Below, piece by piece: positions 37,006 to 45,877 of a DNA stretch of 64,000 bases. The DNA comes from JAKZVK01 sp965248255. GTDB lineage: Bacteria; Acidobacteriota; Terriglobia; Bryobacterales; UBA6623. Below the pieces are notes generated by a model, which had not been told where the DNA came from, searched no databases, and saw nothing but the letters and a program-made list of their open reading frames with translations. A program made the position numbers and the translations under genes. Positions within the stretch are counted from its first letter, which is position 1; every line of letters begins with the position of its first letter. The DNA is taken from NCBI GenBank assembly GCA_965248255.1, contig CBDFIW010000004.1:2294001-2358000 (forward strand), written 5' to 3'.

Positions 37006-38948
37006 CTCACTGCCGGGGGACTCGCCCGCCGCCGCCATCTCCCGGCGGAACACGAGCGCCGGCCGCACATCCCGAATCGCTAGCAGCGGCGGCAGCGTGG
37101 CCAGCAGCGTGGTCAGCAGCCCGACCGCCATCCCCTGGAAAGCAACGATGGGCTGCCATTCGGGAGTAGAGGCTTGCGGGAAATAGGTTGCGATGAAGGT
37201 GGGAAACCAGGCTTGTACGCCATAGCCGACCACCACGCCCGCCGCGCTGCCGGCGGTTCCCAACGCGAGGGCTTGCAACAAGTAGATGCGAATGATCTGA
37301 GCCGAGCGCCCCCCGAGGCACTTCATGATCGCCAGCGAGTCGAGTTTTTGCTGGAGGTGCGAGTGCATCGCCATCCCCACCCCGAGAGCGCCGACAGTCA
37401 ACGCGATCAAGCTCACCAGCCCGAGGAAGTTGGTGGCGCGGTCAAGTCCGCGGCGAATGGTGGGATGGGTCTCGCGATAGTCGGCGACCAAAGCTCCGTC
37501 GAAGACCGTCTCGAGCCTCTTTCGGGCCTCGCCGATCGAGAGCCCCTCGGGCGGGAGGCGGAACAGATAACGCTGGGAAGCACGGCTGCCGGGCGCCATC
37601 AGGCCGCTGCGGTCGAGCGCCCCCCGGCTGAAGAGAACGCGCGGACCCACATTCATCGTCCCCGTCATGCGGTCCGGCTCGACCCGCACGACCGCCGCAA
37701 TGCGAAAGGTCTCGTCTCCCAGGCGTGCCGAATCGCCGACCGCCCCGCCGAGCCGGATCAGCAGATCCTGCGAGACGACGATGGTGTCGTCGGTCAACGC
37801 GTCCGCCAGGTCACCCGGCGGTTCGAGTTCGACGGTTCCGTAGTAAGGGTACTGGGCGGGCTCGACTGCTTTGATCGACACCAGAAAAGGCGGTCCACCC
37901 GGTCCAGAGGGCATGGACGAAACGGTCTCGGTGACCCAGGTATGCTCGATCCCTTGTTCCTCGAAGTCACTCAGTAGGCGCTGCTCATCCGCCGTCGCCG
38001 CATGGAAGTCGCGCACCGACAGGTCGGCGGCCATCAGCATGCGCGCGTCGCGCAGCAGCATGTGGCGGAAGGCCGCGCTGAAACCGCGCACGCCGGTCAG
38101 AGCGCCGACGCCGATGCCGACCGCAAGAGCGATGAACAGGAACTTGCCCGCCGAGGCTCGGGTGTCCCGCCACGCAATGCGGGCGGCTACACGCCACGAA
38201 AAGCCGTTTCTCATGGCGGACTCGGGTCGAGCACTGGGGAAGAGAGACGGGGGTCTTCGTTTATGCGCAATTCCATCGGAATCGATCACACCGTCGCGAA
38301 GCCGGATCAGCCGGTCAGCGCGCGACGAAAGCTCCTGATCGTGCGTCACCAGGATCAAGGTGGCGTTCTCGCGCCGGTTGAGATCAACAAGCATGTCGAG
38401 CACGTGACGGCCGTTCGCGGTGTCGAGGTTCCCGGTAGGCTCATCCGCCAGGATCAGCGGCGGCGCGGCGGCGAAAGCGCGGGCGATGGCTACGCGCTGC
38501 TGCTCCCCTCCGGAGAGCTGCACTGGGTAGTGGTCTTGGCGGTCGCCGAGCCCTACGCGCTCCAGCAGATCCCGAGCACGACCGGTCCCCGCGTACCCGT
38601 CGCCGGCCAGCTCGAGAGGCAGCAGGACGTTCTCCGCGGCCGTCAGCGTCGGGACAAGGTGATAAGACTGAAACACGAACCCGATCTTGCGGCCCCGCAG
38701 CAAGGCCATGTCGTCTTCGGCGAGGTTGTGGATCTCCTCTCCGTCAAGCAAGATTTCACCCGCCGTCGGTGTGTCGAGACCGGCCAGCAACCCAAGCAGA
38801 GTGCTCTTTCCGCTGCCCGAGGGACCCATGATCGAGACAAACTGCCCCTTCGGCACGACCAAATCAATTCCGCGCAGGATTTCGACTCGGTGAGACCCGC
38901 TGTCGAGCGTTTTGGCCAGTCCGTGAACTTCGATGATCGGCCTCGGAT
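37006..38948 (-). pseudogene. Fused YbbA-YbbP-type ABC transporter, N-terminal part
   Basis: One polypeptide carries an ATPase and then a permease; in E. coli these are the separate genes ybbA and ybbP, divergent from tesA, and here the fused gene is likewise divergent from a TesA-type gene. ATPase: Walker A GPSGSGKS, Q-loop FVFQSYHLVPTLT, signature LSGGEQQRVA, Walker B LILADEPTGNL, H-loop VTHDQ. Then permease: RNGFSWRVAARIAWRDTRAS and FLFIALAVGIGVGALTG, followed by a large periplasmic region. The original start codon is at 40560 (MSNPRPIIEVHGL) beyond the IS; the open frame now runs out of the IS end (SLGFN|NPRP) and any start would be IS-derived (39126). Confidence 0.85.
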
Positions 38949-40537
38949 TGTTGAAGCCCAATGATAATGTCCCCTTGAGCGCCCAATAGAAATGTCCCCT
39001 AATCTGGACCTCTGCGAGGAGGTGAAAGATTGGGAAGGACATGGATGAGTGCCAAGGAGTTGAGGCGCGGCGAAGTGCTGAGCCGAGTGAAACGAGGGGA
39101 ACTGAAGTTGACCGAAGCCACCGCACTGCTGGAGGTCAGCTACCGCCAAGCGAAGCGGCTCAACAAGCGTTACCGAGCAGGCGGGGTCAAGGCTTTGGTG
39201 CACGGTAACGTCGGCCGCGCTTCGAACCGAGCCGATGACAAGCGCCGCGAGCAGGTTCTCGAGTTGGTGCACGCAAACTATGCGGGCGAGGGGCACGAGC
39301 GCTGCGGGCCGACGCTGGCGTCGGAACATCTGGCAGCCGATCAGGGCCTGGAAGTGCCGCGCGAAACGCTGCGGCGCTGGATGCTCGCGGCGGGCCTGTG
39401 GAGCCGGAGTCGCAAGCGCCCACCGCATCGCAGCCGGCGGCAACGCAAAGCGCACTTCGGCGAGCTGATTCAACTCGACGGTTCGCACCACCACTGGCTG
39501 GAAGGACGCGGCCCGAAAGCCTGTTTGATGAACTTTGTCGATGACGCGACCGGTCTTGCACTGTGCCGCTTCTCGGGCCAGGAAACGACCTGGGCCGCGG
39601 CCGATCTGCTCCAAGCCTGGGTGCGCCAACACGGCGTTCCCAAGGCGTTGTACTGCGACTGGAAAAACGTCTACCAGCGCCAGCCGACGTCGCGGGAAGC
39701 ACTGGAAGGCATCAAGCCCGAGACGCAGTTCGGGCGCATGTGCGCGAAGCTTGGCATTGGCATCATTGCCGCATCGTCGCCGCAAACCAAGGGACGTGTC
39801 GAACGCCATCACGGCACGCACCAGGACCGCCTGATCAAGAAGATGCGGCTGCGGGGCATCGTTGATTACGAGGCGGCGAACCGTTACCCCGGCGAGGAGT
39901 ACTTAGCCGAGCACAACGAGCGCTTCTGCTGCGAGCCGGCGGCGGGAGCGGACTTTCACCAGGCGCTACCCCGCGGCACCGAGCTGCGAGGGGTGTTCTG
40001 CTTCGAATACGAACGGGTGGTGAGCAACGACCAGGTGGTGCGTTTCGAGAATCGTTGTTTGCAGTTGAAGCCGAAACGCAATCAGGGCGTGGGGGCGGGT
40101 GCACGGGTGACGGTCCAACAGGGGCGCGATGAGAGCTTGCAGGTGAGGTTTGAGGGGCACGAGATCGAGCACGAAGTGATCGCCACGCCGACGCCACGGC
40201 TGCGGACGAAGCCGGCACCGCAGGGGAACGTGGTGGCCGGACGCAAGCCGGCGGCGAACCATCCCTGGCGGCGAGCTGTGCTGCGGAAAACACGAGCTGC
40301 GAATTCATAAGAGGGCTGTGGAAATGCCGGGTCGGATGGAAAGCGTGGAAAACCTTGTGGCGGCAGCCGTGCCGGGCTCGAGGAACCGTGGATGGTTTTC
40401 CACCCTTCCCACCGCCCCTTGGAAATCGCTGCGCGATTCCCACAGTTCCACAGCCCCGACGATGACGATTCTCTCCTATCACCAAGGGGACACTTCTACT
40501 GGGCTACCGAAGGGGACATTTCTATTGGGCCTTGACA
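38949..40537 (+). mobile_element. IS1202/ISNCY-type insertion sequence (copy 1, intact)
   Basis: 1,589 bp between direct repeats of ATGATCGGCCTCGGAT (16-17 bp; 38933-38949 and 40538-40554), a target duplication of the length reported for the ISTde1 subgroup of IS1202-type elements. Ends: left TGTTGAAGCCCAAT, right (reverse complement) TGTCAAGGCCCAAT. Several internal copies of GCCCAATAGAAATGTCCCC occur near the ends. Inserted in codons 3-8 of the YbbAP-type exporter gene. Confidence 0.9.
39030..40310 (+). CDS. ISNCY/IS1202-family transposase (copy 1)
   Basis: 426 residues, apparently intact. N-terminal helix-turn-helix LTEATALLEVSYRQAKRLNK, RASNRADDKRREQVLELV linker, then a DDE core: LIQLDGSHHHWLEGRGP (Asp), ALYCDWKNVY (Asp) and KGRVERHHGTHQDRLIKKM (Glu). 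The C-terminal domain contains a beta region (FEYERVVSNDQVVRFENR) common in this family. Start is TTG 39030, with GAGGAGGTG spaced five to six bases away; an in-frame ATG is at 39045 but lacks a suitable site. Confidence 0.9.
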   Translation: MGRTWMSAKELRRGEVLSRVKRGELKLTEATALLEVSYRQAKRLNKRYRAGGVKALVHGNVGRASNRADDKRREQVLELVHANYAGEGHERCGPTLASEHLAADQGLEVPRETLRRWMLAAGLWSRSRKRPPHRSRRQRKAHFGELIQLDGSHHHWLEGRGPKACLMNFVDDATGLALCRFSGQETTWAAADLLQAWVRQHGVPKALYCDWKNVYQRQPTSREALEGIKPETQFGRMCAKLGIGIIAASSPQTKGRVERHHGTHQDRLIKKMRLRGIVDYEAANRYPGEEYLAEHNERFCCEPAAGADFHQALPRGTELRGVFCFEYERVVSNDQVVRFENRCLQLKPKRNQGVGAGARVTVQQGRDESLQVRFEGHEIEHEVIATPTPRLRTKPAPQGNVVAGRKPAANHPWRRAVLRKTRAANS

Positions 40538-40560
40538 ATGATCGGCCTCGGATTCGACAT
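40538..40560 (-). pseudogene. Severed 5' end of the YbbAP-type exporter gene
   Basis: ATG at 40560-40558 followed by SNPRPII, identical in sense to the residues that continue on the other side of the IS. The 17-bp duplication (40538-40554) lies inside these codons. It is now separated from the rest of the gene by 1.6 kb. The start is 31 bases from the divergent TesA-type start. Confidence 0.8.
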
Positions 40561-40591
40561 TTGAGTGCGGCGAAACCTATTATGGCATTAC

Positions 40592-41287
40592 ATGCGGAGA
40601 GCAGCCCTGGTTCTGACGATCGTGCTGGTCGCGGGCTGCGGTTCGTTGCCGTCTTGGCTCGGCGGCGACTCGGGCTCGGGGATCGAGTCGGCCGCCGGCT
40701 CGGCCAATGGCCCCAGTACCGCCTATCAGACAAGACGCATCATCGTCGCGTTCGGTGACAGTTTGACGGCGGGGTTTGGCGCCGATCCAGGCGAGAGCTA
40801 TCCCGACTTCCTGCAGCAGGAGCTCGATCGCCGGGGCTACGACTACTACGTTGTCAACGAGGGCATCAGCGGCGACACGAGCGACGGTGGCTCAGTCCGG
40901 ACCGCCATCGTGGCGGCGCGGAACCCCGAGATCGTCATCGTCGCTTTCGGGGGCAATGACGGGCTGCGTGTCCTTTCGGTCGATCGCATGCGCCGTAACC
41001 TGACGCGCATGGTCACGGGGCTGCAAAGAGAGGGCATCAAAGTGGTCCTGTGCGGCATGAAGCTGCCACTGAACTACGGCGCTGACTACCGCGAAGACTT
41101 CGAGGGAGTTTTCCCCGAACTGGCCGAGGAACTCAACTTACCGTTTCTGCCTTTCTTGTTGGAGGGTGTTGCCGACAAGCCGAATCTGATGCAGAACGAC
41201 GGCATTCACCCCACCGAGGAAGGCAACAAGGTCGTGGCCTCAAAGGTCATGGAAGTCTTGGAGCCCCTGCTTACCGCTGCCGAATAG
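40592..41287 (+). CDS. TesA-type SGNH esterase lipoprotein
   Basis: 231 residues. MRRAALVLTIVLVAGCGSL is a lipoprotein signal with Cys at about 16. The SGNH hydrolase motifs follow: block I IVAFGDSLTAGFGAD (Ser), block II NEGISGDTSDGG, block III VIVAFGGNDGLR, and block V NDGIHPTEEG (Asp and His). Homologues are arylesterases or multifunctional acyl-CoA thioesterase I/protease I/lysophospholipase L1 (TesA). It is divergent from the fused YbbAP exporter, the same arrangement as tesA/ybbA in enterobacteria, which points to a linked role of the pair. Confidence 0.9.
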   Translation: MRRAALVLTIVLVAGCGSLPSWLGGDSGSGIESAAGSANGPSTAYQTRRIIVAFGDSLTAGFGADPGESYPDFLQQELDRRGYDYYVVNEGISGDTSDGGSVRTAIVAARNPEIVIVAFGGNDGLRVLSVDRMRRNLTRMVTGLQREGIKVVLCGMKLPLNYGADYREDFEGVFPELAEELNLPFLPFLLEGVADKPNLMQNDGIHPTEEGNKVVASKVMEVLEPLLTAAE

Positions 41288-41416
41288 GACAAGACTTCCA
41301 GGGCTCCCTAACCGACTGAGGGTCCGCCTCCGCAACGACGCCCCCTGCGAGACGTATCAGATCGGCCTCGCCGTGTTATCTTCACAGGGTCTATCTTCAC
41401 AGGATCTCGGGGTCCC

Positions 41417-42772
41417 ATGGAGCAACTCGGCCTCAATCTCGCGCCGGAGCGCCGCATCTACACGGTCGCTGAGCTGACCACCGAAGTGCGGGAGCTGCTC
41501 GAAGTCGAGTTTGGCGACGTGTGGGTGATGGGTGAGATCTCGAATGCCCGCGCCGCGCCCAGCGGCCACTACTACTTCACGCTCAAAGACGGCGAGGCGC
41601 AACTTCGGGCCGTGTGCTTCCGCCAGCAGGCGCGGTATCTCAAGATCAAGCCGCAAAACGGCCTGGCCGTGATGGCCCGCGGCCGGATCAGCGTCTACGA
41701 GGCGCGTGGCGAATACCAGCTCTACGTCGAGCACCTCGAACCGCAGGGCTACGGCGCACTCCAACTTGCCTTCGAGCAGCTCAAAAAAAAGCTCGCGGCC
41801 GAAGGCCTCTTCGACCAAGAGCGCAAACAGCCGCTCCCGGTGCTGCCGCGCCGCATTGGTATGGTGACCTCCCCTTCGGGGGCCGCTATTGCCGACATGC
41901 TGCGCATCCTGCAGCGGCGGTTCGACGGCTTACACATCCAGCTCTATCCGGTGCGGGTGCAAGGGGAGGAAGCGGCCGGGGAGATCGCGCGCGGGCTGCG
42001 GCACTTTAGCGACACGCAGTCGGTCGACGTCGTGATCGTCGGCCGCGGCGGCGGCTCGCTCGAGGATCTCTGGGCGTTCAACGAGGAGAGAGTGGCGCGC
42101 GCTATTGCTGCCTCGCACGTCCCGGTGATCTCGGCCGTCGGGCACGAGACGGACTTCACGATCGCTGATTTCGTGGCCGACCTTCGGGCGCCCACGCCTT
42201 CGGCGGCGGCGGAGTTGGTCGTGCGGCAGAAGGCCGAGTTCATCGAGTCGACTCGAGTGCTGCAGTCGCGGCTCGTCCAGGCCCTGCGTTATAAGCTGGC
42301 CACCGCGGGCCGGCAACTCCTCGAGAGCAATCTCGACCGGGCCACGGTCTCGATCCGGCGCCGCCTTTCCCAGCTCTCCCAACGGCTCGATGAGCAAGAC
42401 TTCCACCTGCAGGATGAGATCCGCCGCGGCCTCCGCAGGTGGGAGCGCCGCTTCCGTGAGACGATCGAGTCGCTGGCGCGTCTGGATCTGCGCGTGAAAC
42501 TTGCACAGAACCGCACTAGGTTGGAGGGTTGCCGGCACCGCTTGCCGGCCGCGGCCCGGCATCGGCTGGAGCGCTCTCGAACCCGGCTTGATTCGCTCGA
42601 CCGGCAACTCACGCACCTCAGTCCGCTCTCGATCCTCGAGCGAGGGTACTCGATTGTTCAGGACGCCGCGGGGTCGGTCATTCGCACATCCCGGCAAACC
42701 GGCGTTGGGGCATCCCTCAACCTCCGCTTGCACGAAGGGAGGCTGGGAGTCAGAGTCGAGAACACGGAATAG
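41417..42772 (+). CDS. xseA: Exodeoxyribonuclease VII large subunit
   Basis: 451 residues. N-terminal OB-fold (VWVMGEISNARAAPSGHYYFTLKDG) and the catalytic domain RIGMVTSPSGAAIADMLRIL, VDVVIVGRGGGSLEDLWAFNEE, VPVISAVGHETDFTIADFVADLRAPTPSAAAE, then a long coiled coil and ERGYSIVQDA at the end. Degrades single-stranded DNA to oligonucleotides with the small subunit XseB, which is not adjacent. ATG 41417; the spacing to the next gene is 42 bases. Confidence 0.95.
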   Translation: MEQLGLNLAPERRIYTVAELTTEVRELLEVEFGDVWVMGEISNARAAPSGHYYFTLKDGEAQLRAVCFRQQARYLKIKPQNGLAVMARGRISVYEARGEYQLYVEHLEPQGYGALQLAFEQLKKKLAAEGLFDQERKQPLPVLPRRIGMVTSPSGAAIADMLRILQRRFDGLHIQLYPVRVQGEEAAGEIARGLRHFSDTQSVDVVIVGRGGGSLEDLWAFNEERVARAIAASHVPVISAVGHETDFTIADFVADLRAPTPSAAAELVVRQKAEFIESTRVLQSRLVQALRYKLATAGRQLLESNLDRATVSIRRRLSQLSQRLDEQDFHLQDEIRRGLRRWERRFRETIESLARLDLRVKLAQNRTRLEGCRHRLPAAARHRLERSRTRLDSLDRQLTHLSPLSILERGYSIVQDAAGSVIRTSRQTGVGASLNLRLHEGRLGVRVENTE

Positions 42773-42814
42773 GGCGCGAAAGCCGCCGAGTGCGACCGTT
42801 GATACCTACAAACC

Positions 42815-43810
42815 ATGGCCAACCATTTCCAAGTCCTCGACTCCGACCGAGAGATCTTCCAACGCGAACTCGATAGCTTCCTCCCCGACCGCATCTACGA
42901 CGCCCACTGCCACCTCTGGGAGCGAAGCCAGTTCCGGGGCGCCAAGCCGGGGGTCATGGACGAGGGCCCCGACTCGGTGGGCTTCGCAACCTACACCGCG
43001 GCGATGGAGGACCTGATGCCGGGACGCCGATACGCGGGCTTGTTCTTCGGTTTCCCGCACGCCGAATTGGACCTCGATGCCGCCAACGACTTCCTCGCCG
43101 GCGAAGTCAAGGCCGATCCCGACTCGCGCGCGCAGATGCTCATCCGTCCGAGCATGGACCCCGAGTTCGTTCGCGAAACCGTGAAGCGTGACGGCTTCGT
43201 GGGTCTGAAGTGCTATCACGTCTGGGCGACCGAGAAGCCGACGTTTCAGGCGAAGGTCGAGAGCTTCCTGCCAGAAGAGCATGTGCGCGTTGCTGACGAG
43301 GAAGGGCTCTCGATCACGTTGCATATGGTCCGTTCGCGCGCCATGGCCGGCCCGCTGAACCAGCAGACGATTCGGGCTTTCGCGGAACGCTACCCGAACA
43401 TGCGCTTTATCCTGGCGCACGCGGCTCGGGGGTTTAACCCGCACCACACGATCGAGGGCATCGGGGCGCTCGCTGGGTTGCGGAACGTGTGGTGCGATAC
43501 GAGCGCGGTGACGGACGCCGGCGCTTTCGAAGCGATCATCGATACGCTCGGCTACGACCGTTTGCTGTACGGCTCGGAATTTCCGGTGTCGCACGAACGC
43601 GGCCGCTGTGTGGCGATCGGCGACTCGTTCCTGTGGTTGTCGGAAGCGAATACTAAGTTCGAGACGAACTATGCTGACATTCAACCGGCGTTGGTCGGCC
43701 TGGAGTCGTTGCGGGTCCACAAGGTCGCGTGCCGCAGCCTCAAGCTGAGTGACACGCAAGTCGAAGCGATCTTCTTCGGCAACGCGGCGGAGATGTTTAA
43801 TGTGGCGTAA
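42815..43810 (+). CDS. Amidohydrolase-2 family metal-dependent hydrolase
   Basis: 331 residues from ATG 42815. TIM-barrel amidohydrolase-2 signature: IYDAHCHLWE (metal ligands), LSITLHMV, FILAHAARGF (His), LWYGSEFP-type LLYGSEFPVSHE (Asp/Glu region). Substrate unknown; such proteins include decarboxylases and lactonases. Forty-two bases after xseA. The overlapping minus-strand frame is a shadow. Confidence 0.87.
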   Translation: MANHFQVLDSDREIFQRELDSFLPDRIYDAHCHLWERSQFRGAKPGVMDEGPDSVGFATYTAAMEDLMPGRRYAGLFFGFPHAELDLDAANDFLAGEVKADPDSRAQMLIRPSMDPEFVRETVKRDGFVGLKCYHVWATEKPTFQAKVESFLPEEHVRVADEEGLSITLHMVRSRAMAGPLNQQTIRAFAERYPNMRFILAHAARGFNPHHTIEGIGALAGLRNVWCDTSAVTDAGAFEAIIDTLGYDRLLYGSEFPVSHERGRCVAIGDSFLWLSEANTKFETNYADIQPALVGLESLRVHKVACRSLKLSDTQVEAIFFGNAAEMFNVA

Positions 43811-43864
43811 GCCCATGTCGGCGCCCGGCGTTGAGCGAGCCAGGCGCTTCCGAACCATAGTCAG

Positions 43865-43886
43865 GCATCGACACCAGTGTCGATGC
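43865..43886. terminator. Palindromic hairpin between convergent genes
   Basis: GCATCGACAC and GTGTCGATGC, ten bases each, around CA. Lies 55 bases after the amidohydrolase stop and before the end of the convergent TRAP operon. There is no T-run, so it could also be an operator or a REP-like unit. A G8 run follows at 43951. Confidence 0.45.
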
Positions 43887-44007
43887 GGCAGACGTAGGGG
43901 CCTGCGCCACGGACCCTGGGAATGTCTCACTGTGGCCGCGGCGCGGTCGTGGGGGGGGTGCTCAACGCGGGCGCGGCTCTGAGTGTATGGCCGGAGCGTG
44001 TCGGCCG

Positions 44008-45291
44008 CTACCGATAGAAAAGGTTCACTAATGAAAGCGGTACCGCCGGGACGTACGACACCAGTACCAGCACTGCGAGCAGCACGGCGATGAAGCGCAC
44101 ATTCACCTTGCTGACTTCCCATATGTCGGCCTTAGCCACCGAGCAGGCAGTCATGAGAACGCTGGCGACGGGGGGCGTCTGCTGCCCGATGCCCAGATTG
44201 AGCGTCACAACCAGCCCGAAGTGCACCGGGTCGATCCCCACAGCGTGCACCACCGGCATCACAATCGGCACCACCAAAATGATGGCCGCGGCCGAGTGAA
44301 GAATCATGCCAACCAGCAGAAAGAAGACGTTCAGCAAGGCCATCACGAGGTAGGGATTGTCGGTCAGCCCGACGATGCCCGCCGCCACTTGCTGCGGAAT
44401 TTGTAGGACCGTGAGATGTTCGCTCAGCAGTGCCGAGGTCGCGACCAGCAGCATCACGATGGCCGTCTGGGTGCCGGCCTCCACCATCCCGCGGCGGACC
44501 GTCGCCCAGTTCAATTCGCGATAAACCAGCCGCCCGATCACCAGGGCCGCCACCACGGCCAGGCCCGCTCCCTCGGTGGCGGTGACCCATCCTCCGAAGA
44601 TGCCGCCCAGGATGATCAACGGCAGCGCCAGGGCCCAACCGGCCTCTCGGAAAGTCGTCCACACGCGGCGGAGCTGGAACACTTCTTCGACAGGGTACTC
44701 GCGCCGCACCGCCAGCACATAGGTAACCGCCATCATCAACAGGCCGCCCAGGAGCCCGGGAATGATGCCGGCCACAAACAGCTCGACGACCGAGCTGCCG
44801 GCCATCACGCCGTAGAGAATCATGGGGATCGAAGGTGGAATAATCACGGCCAGCGTGGCGGACGAGGACATCACCGCCGCGGCGAAGGGCGTGGGGTAGC
44901 CCTTGCGCTTCATGGCCGGGATGAGAATCGAGCCCAGAGCCGCTACGTCCGCCACCGCCGAGCCGGAGATCTCGGCAAAGAACAGGGACGCGGCGATCGT
45001 GACCATGGCCAGCCCGCCCCGGATGAAGCCTAGCAGCGCCGACGCAAAGGCAATCAGCCTGCGAGAGATGCCGCCTTCGTTCATCAGAGCGCCCGCCAGA
45101 ATGAACAGAGGAATCGCGATCAACGGGAACTTGGTGGCGCCGTCGAACAGAACCAGTCCCACGTTCGGCAACGCATCGAGCCCCGAGGCGGCTCCCATGC
45201 CGATCACCGCGACCACGCCGATGGCAACCGCGATCGGGACGTCGATGGCCACCAACACCAGCAGCCCCAAGAACAGGCCAAACAGGGTCAT
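44008..45291 (-). CDS. dctM: TRAP transporter large permease (DctM)
   Basis: 427 residues and about twelve transmembrane helices, the family length. Typical segments: LFGLFLGLLVLVAIDVPIAVAIG, NVGLVLFDGATKFPLIAIPLFILAGALMNEGGIS, ISGSAVADVAALGSILIP, SATLAVIIPPSIPMILYGV, and VHFGLVVTLNLGIGQQTPPVASVL. It is the main membrane channel of a sodium-driven solute uptake system with DctP and DctQ. Its ATG overlaps the DctQ stop (ATGA). Confidence 0.94.
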   Translation of the reverse strand: MTLFGLFLGLLVLVAIDVPIAVAIGVVAVIGMGAASGLDALPNVGLVLFDGATKFPLIAIPLFILAGALMNEGGISRRLIAFASALLGFIRGGLAMVTIAASLFFAEISGSAVADVAALGSILIPAMKRKGYPTPFAAAVMSSSATLAVIIPPSIPMILYGVMAGSSVVELFVAGIIPGLLGGLLMMAVTYVLAVRREYPVEEVFQLRRVWTTFREAGWALALPLIILGGIFGGWVTATEGAGLAVVAALVIGRLVYRELNWATVRRGMVEAGTQTAIVMLLVATSALLSEHLTVLQIPQQVAAGIVGLTDNPYLVMALLNVFFLLVGMILHSAAAIILVVPIVMPVVHAVGIDPVHFGLVVTLNLGIGQQTPPVASVLMTACSVAKADIWEVSKVNVRFIAVLLAVLVLVSYVPAVPLSLVNLFYR

Positions 45292-45797
45292 GGCGGGGCT
45301 GTCCCCCTGTCAGTGGACGAGGACCGCAGGGCCCACTCCTCTCGAAAGGCCAACGACTCGGCGATGATAAACAACAACGCCCCGATTGGAATTACGGACT
45401 GTGTCAACTGTGTCGGCACCCAGGGCAGACTCACCAGATAGGTCCCTTCGAGAACGCGCACGACTTCCCAGCCGGCCCACCCCGTGAGCGCGAAGAATGC
45501 GATCACAACCATCTCTCGGACGATCAATGCCGCCCGCCGCCCCGTGGCGGGAAGGGATTGGACGAGTTTCGGAAAACCGATGTGGGCTCTCTTGAGAGCA
45601 GCGAGCGACGCGCTGTAATAGGTCAGCCAGGCGAGCAGAATGGATGCCACCTCGTCGTACCAAACGATCGACGCGCCCGCCTTGCGGAAGATCACAGCCA
45701 CGACAACAAGGCCCGCCAACGAGGCCATCAGGAGCACAACGAAGCTTTCAAGCAAGCGCTCAAAGGCCCGACGAAACGCGGACGGTGGACTGACCAT
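45288..45797 (-). CDS. dctQ: TRAP transporter small permease (DctQ)
   Basis: 169 residues from ATG 45797 (MVSPPSAFRRAFERLLESF). Four transmembrane helices of the DctQ type: FVVLLMASLAGLVVVAVIF, WYDEVASILLAWLTYYSASLAAL, REMVVIAFFALTGWAGWEVV and VIPIGALLFIIAESLAF. The frame is open far upstream, but that part is antisense to dctP and has no merit. Directly before the ATG lies a run of eleven C, where a ribosome-binding site should be. Confidence 0.92.
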   Translation of the reverse strand: MVSPPSAFRRAFERLLESFVVLLMASLAGLVVVAVIFRKAGASIVWYDEVASILLAWLTYYSASLAALKRAHIGFPKLVQSLPATGRRAALIVREMVVIAFFALTGWAGWEVVRVLEGTYLVSLPWVPTQLTQSVIPIGALLFIIAESLAFREEWALRSSSTDRGTAPP

Positions 45798-45808
45798 GGG
45801 GGGGGGGG
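45798..45808. repeat. Eleven-G run abutting the dctQ start codon
   Basis: On the coding (minus) strand it is C11 immediately 5' of ATG. It displaces the Shine-Dalgarno position, and no other ribosome-binding site is apparent in the 80-base dctP-dctQ gap. Confidence 0.9.
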
Positions 45809-45877
45809 TGCAACGCGGGCACCGGGGACGGACGCACCCCCGGTCGGAGCGCCGGCTGGAATACCGTAGTATCCGCC

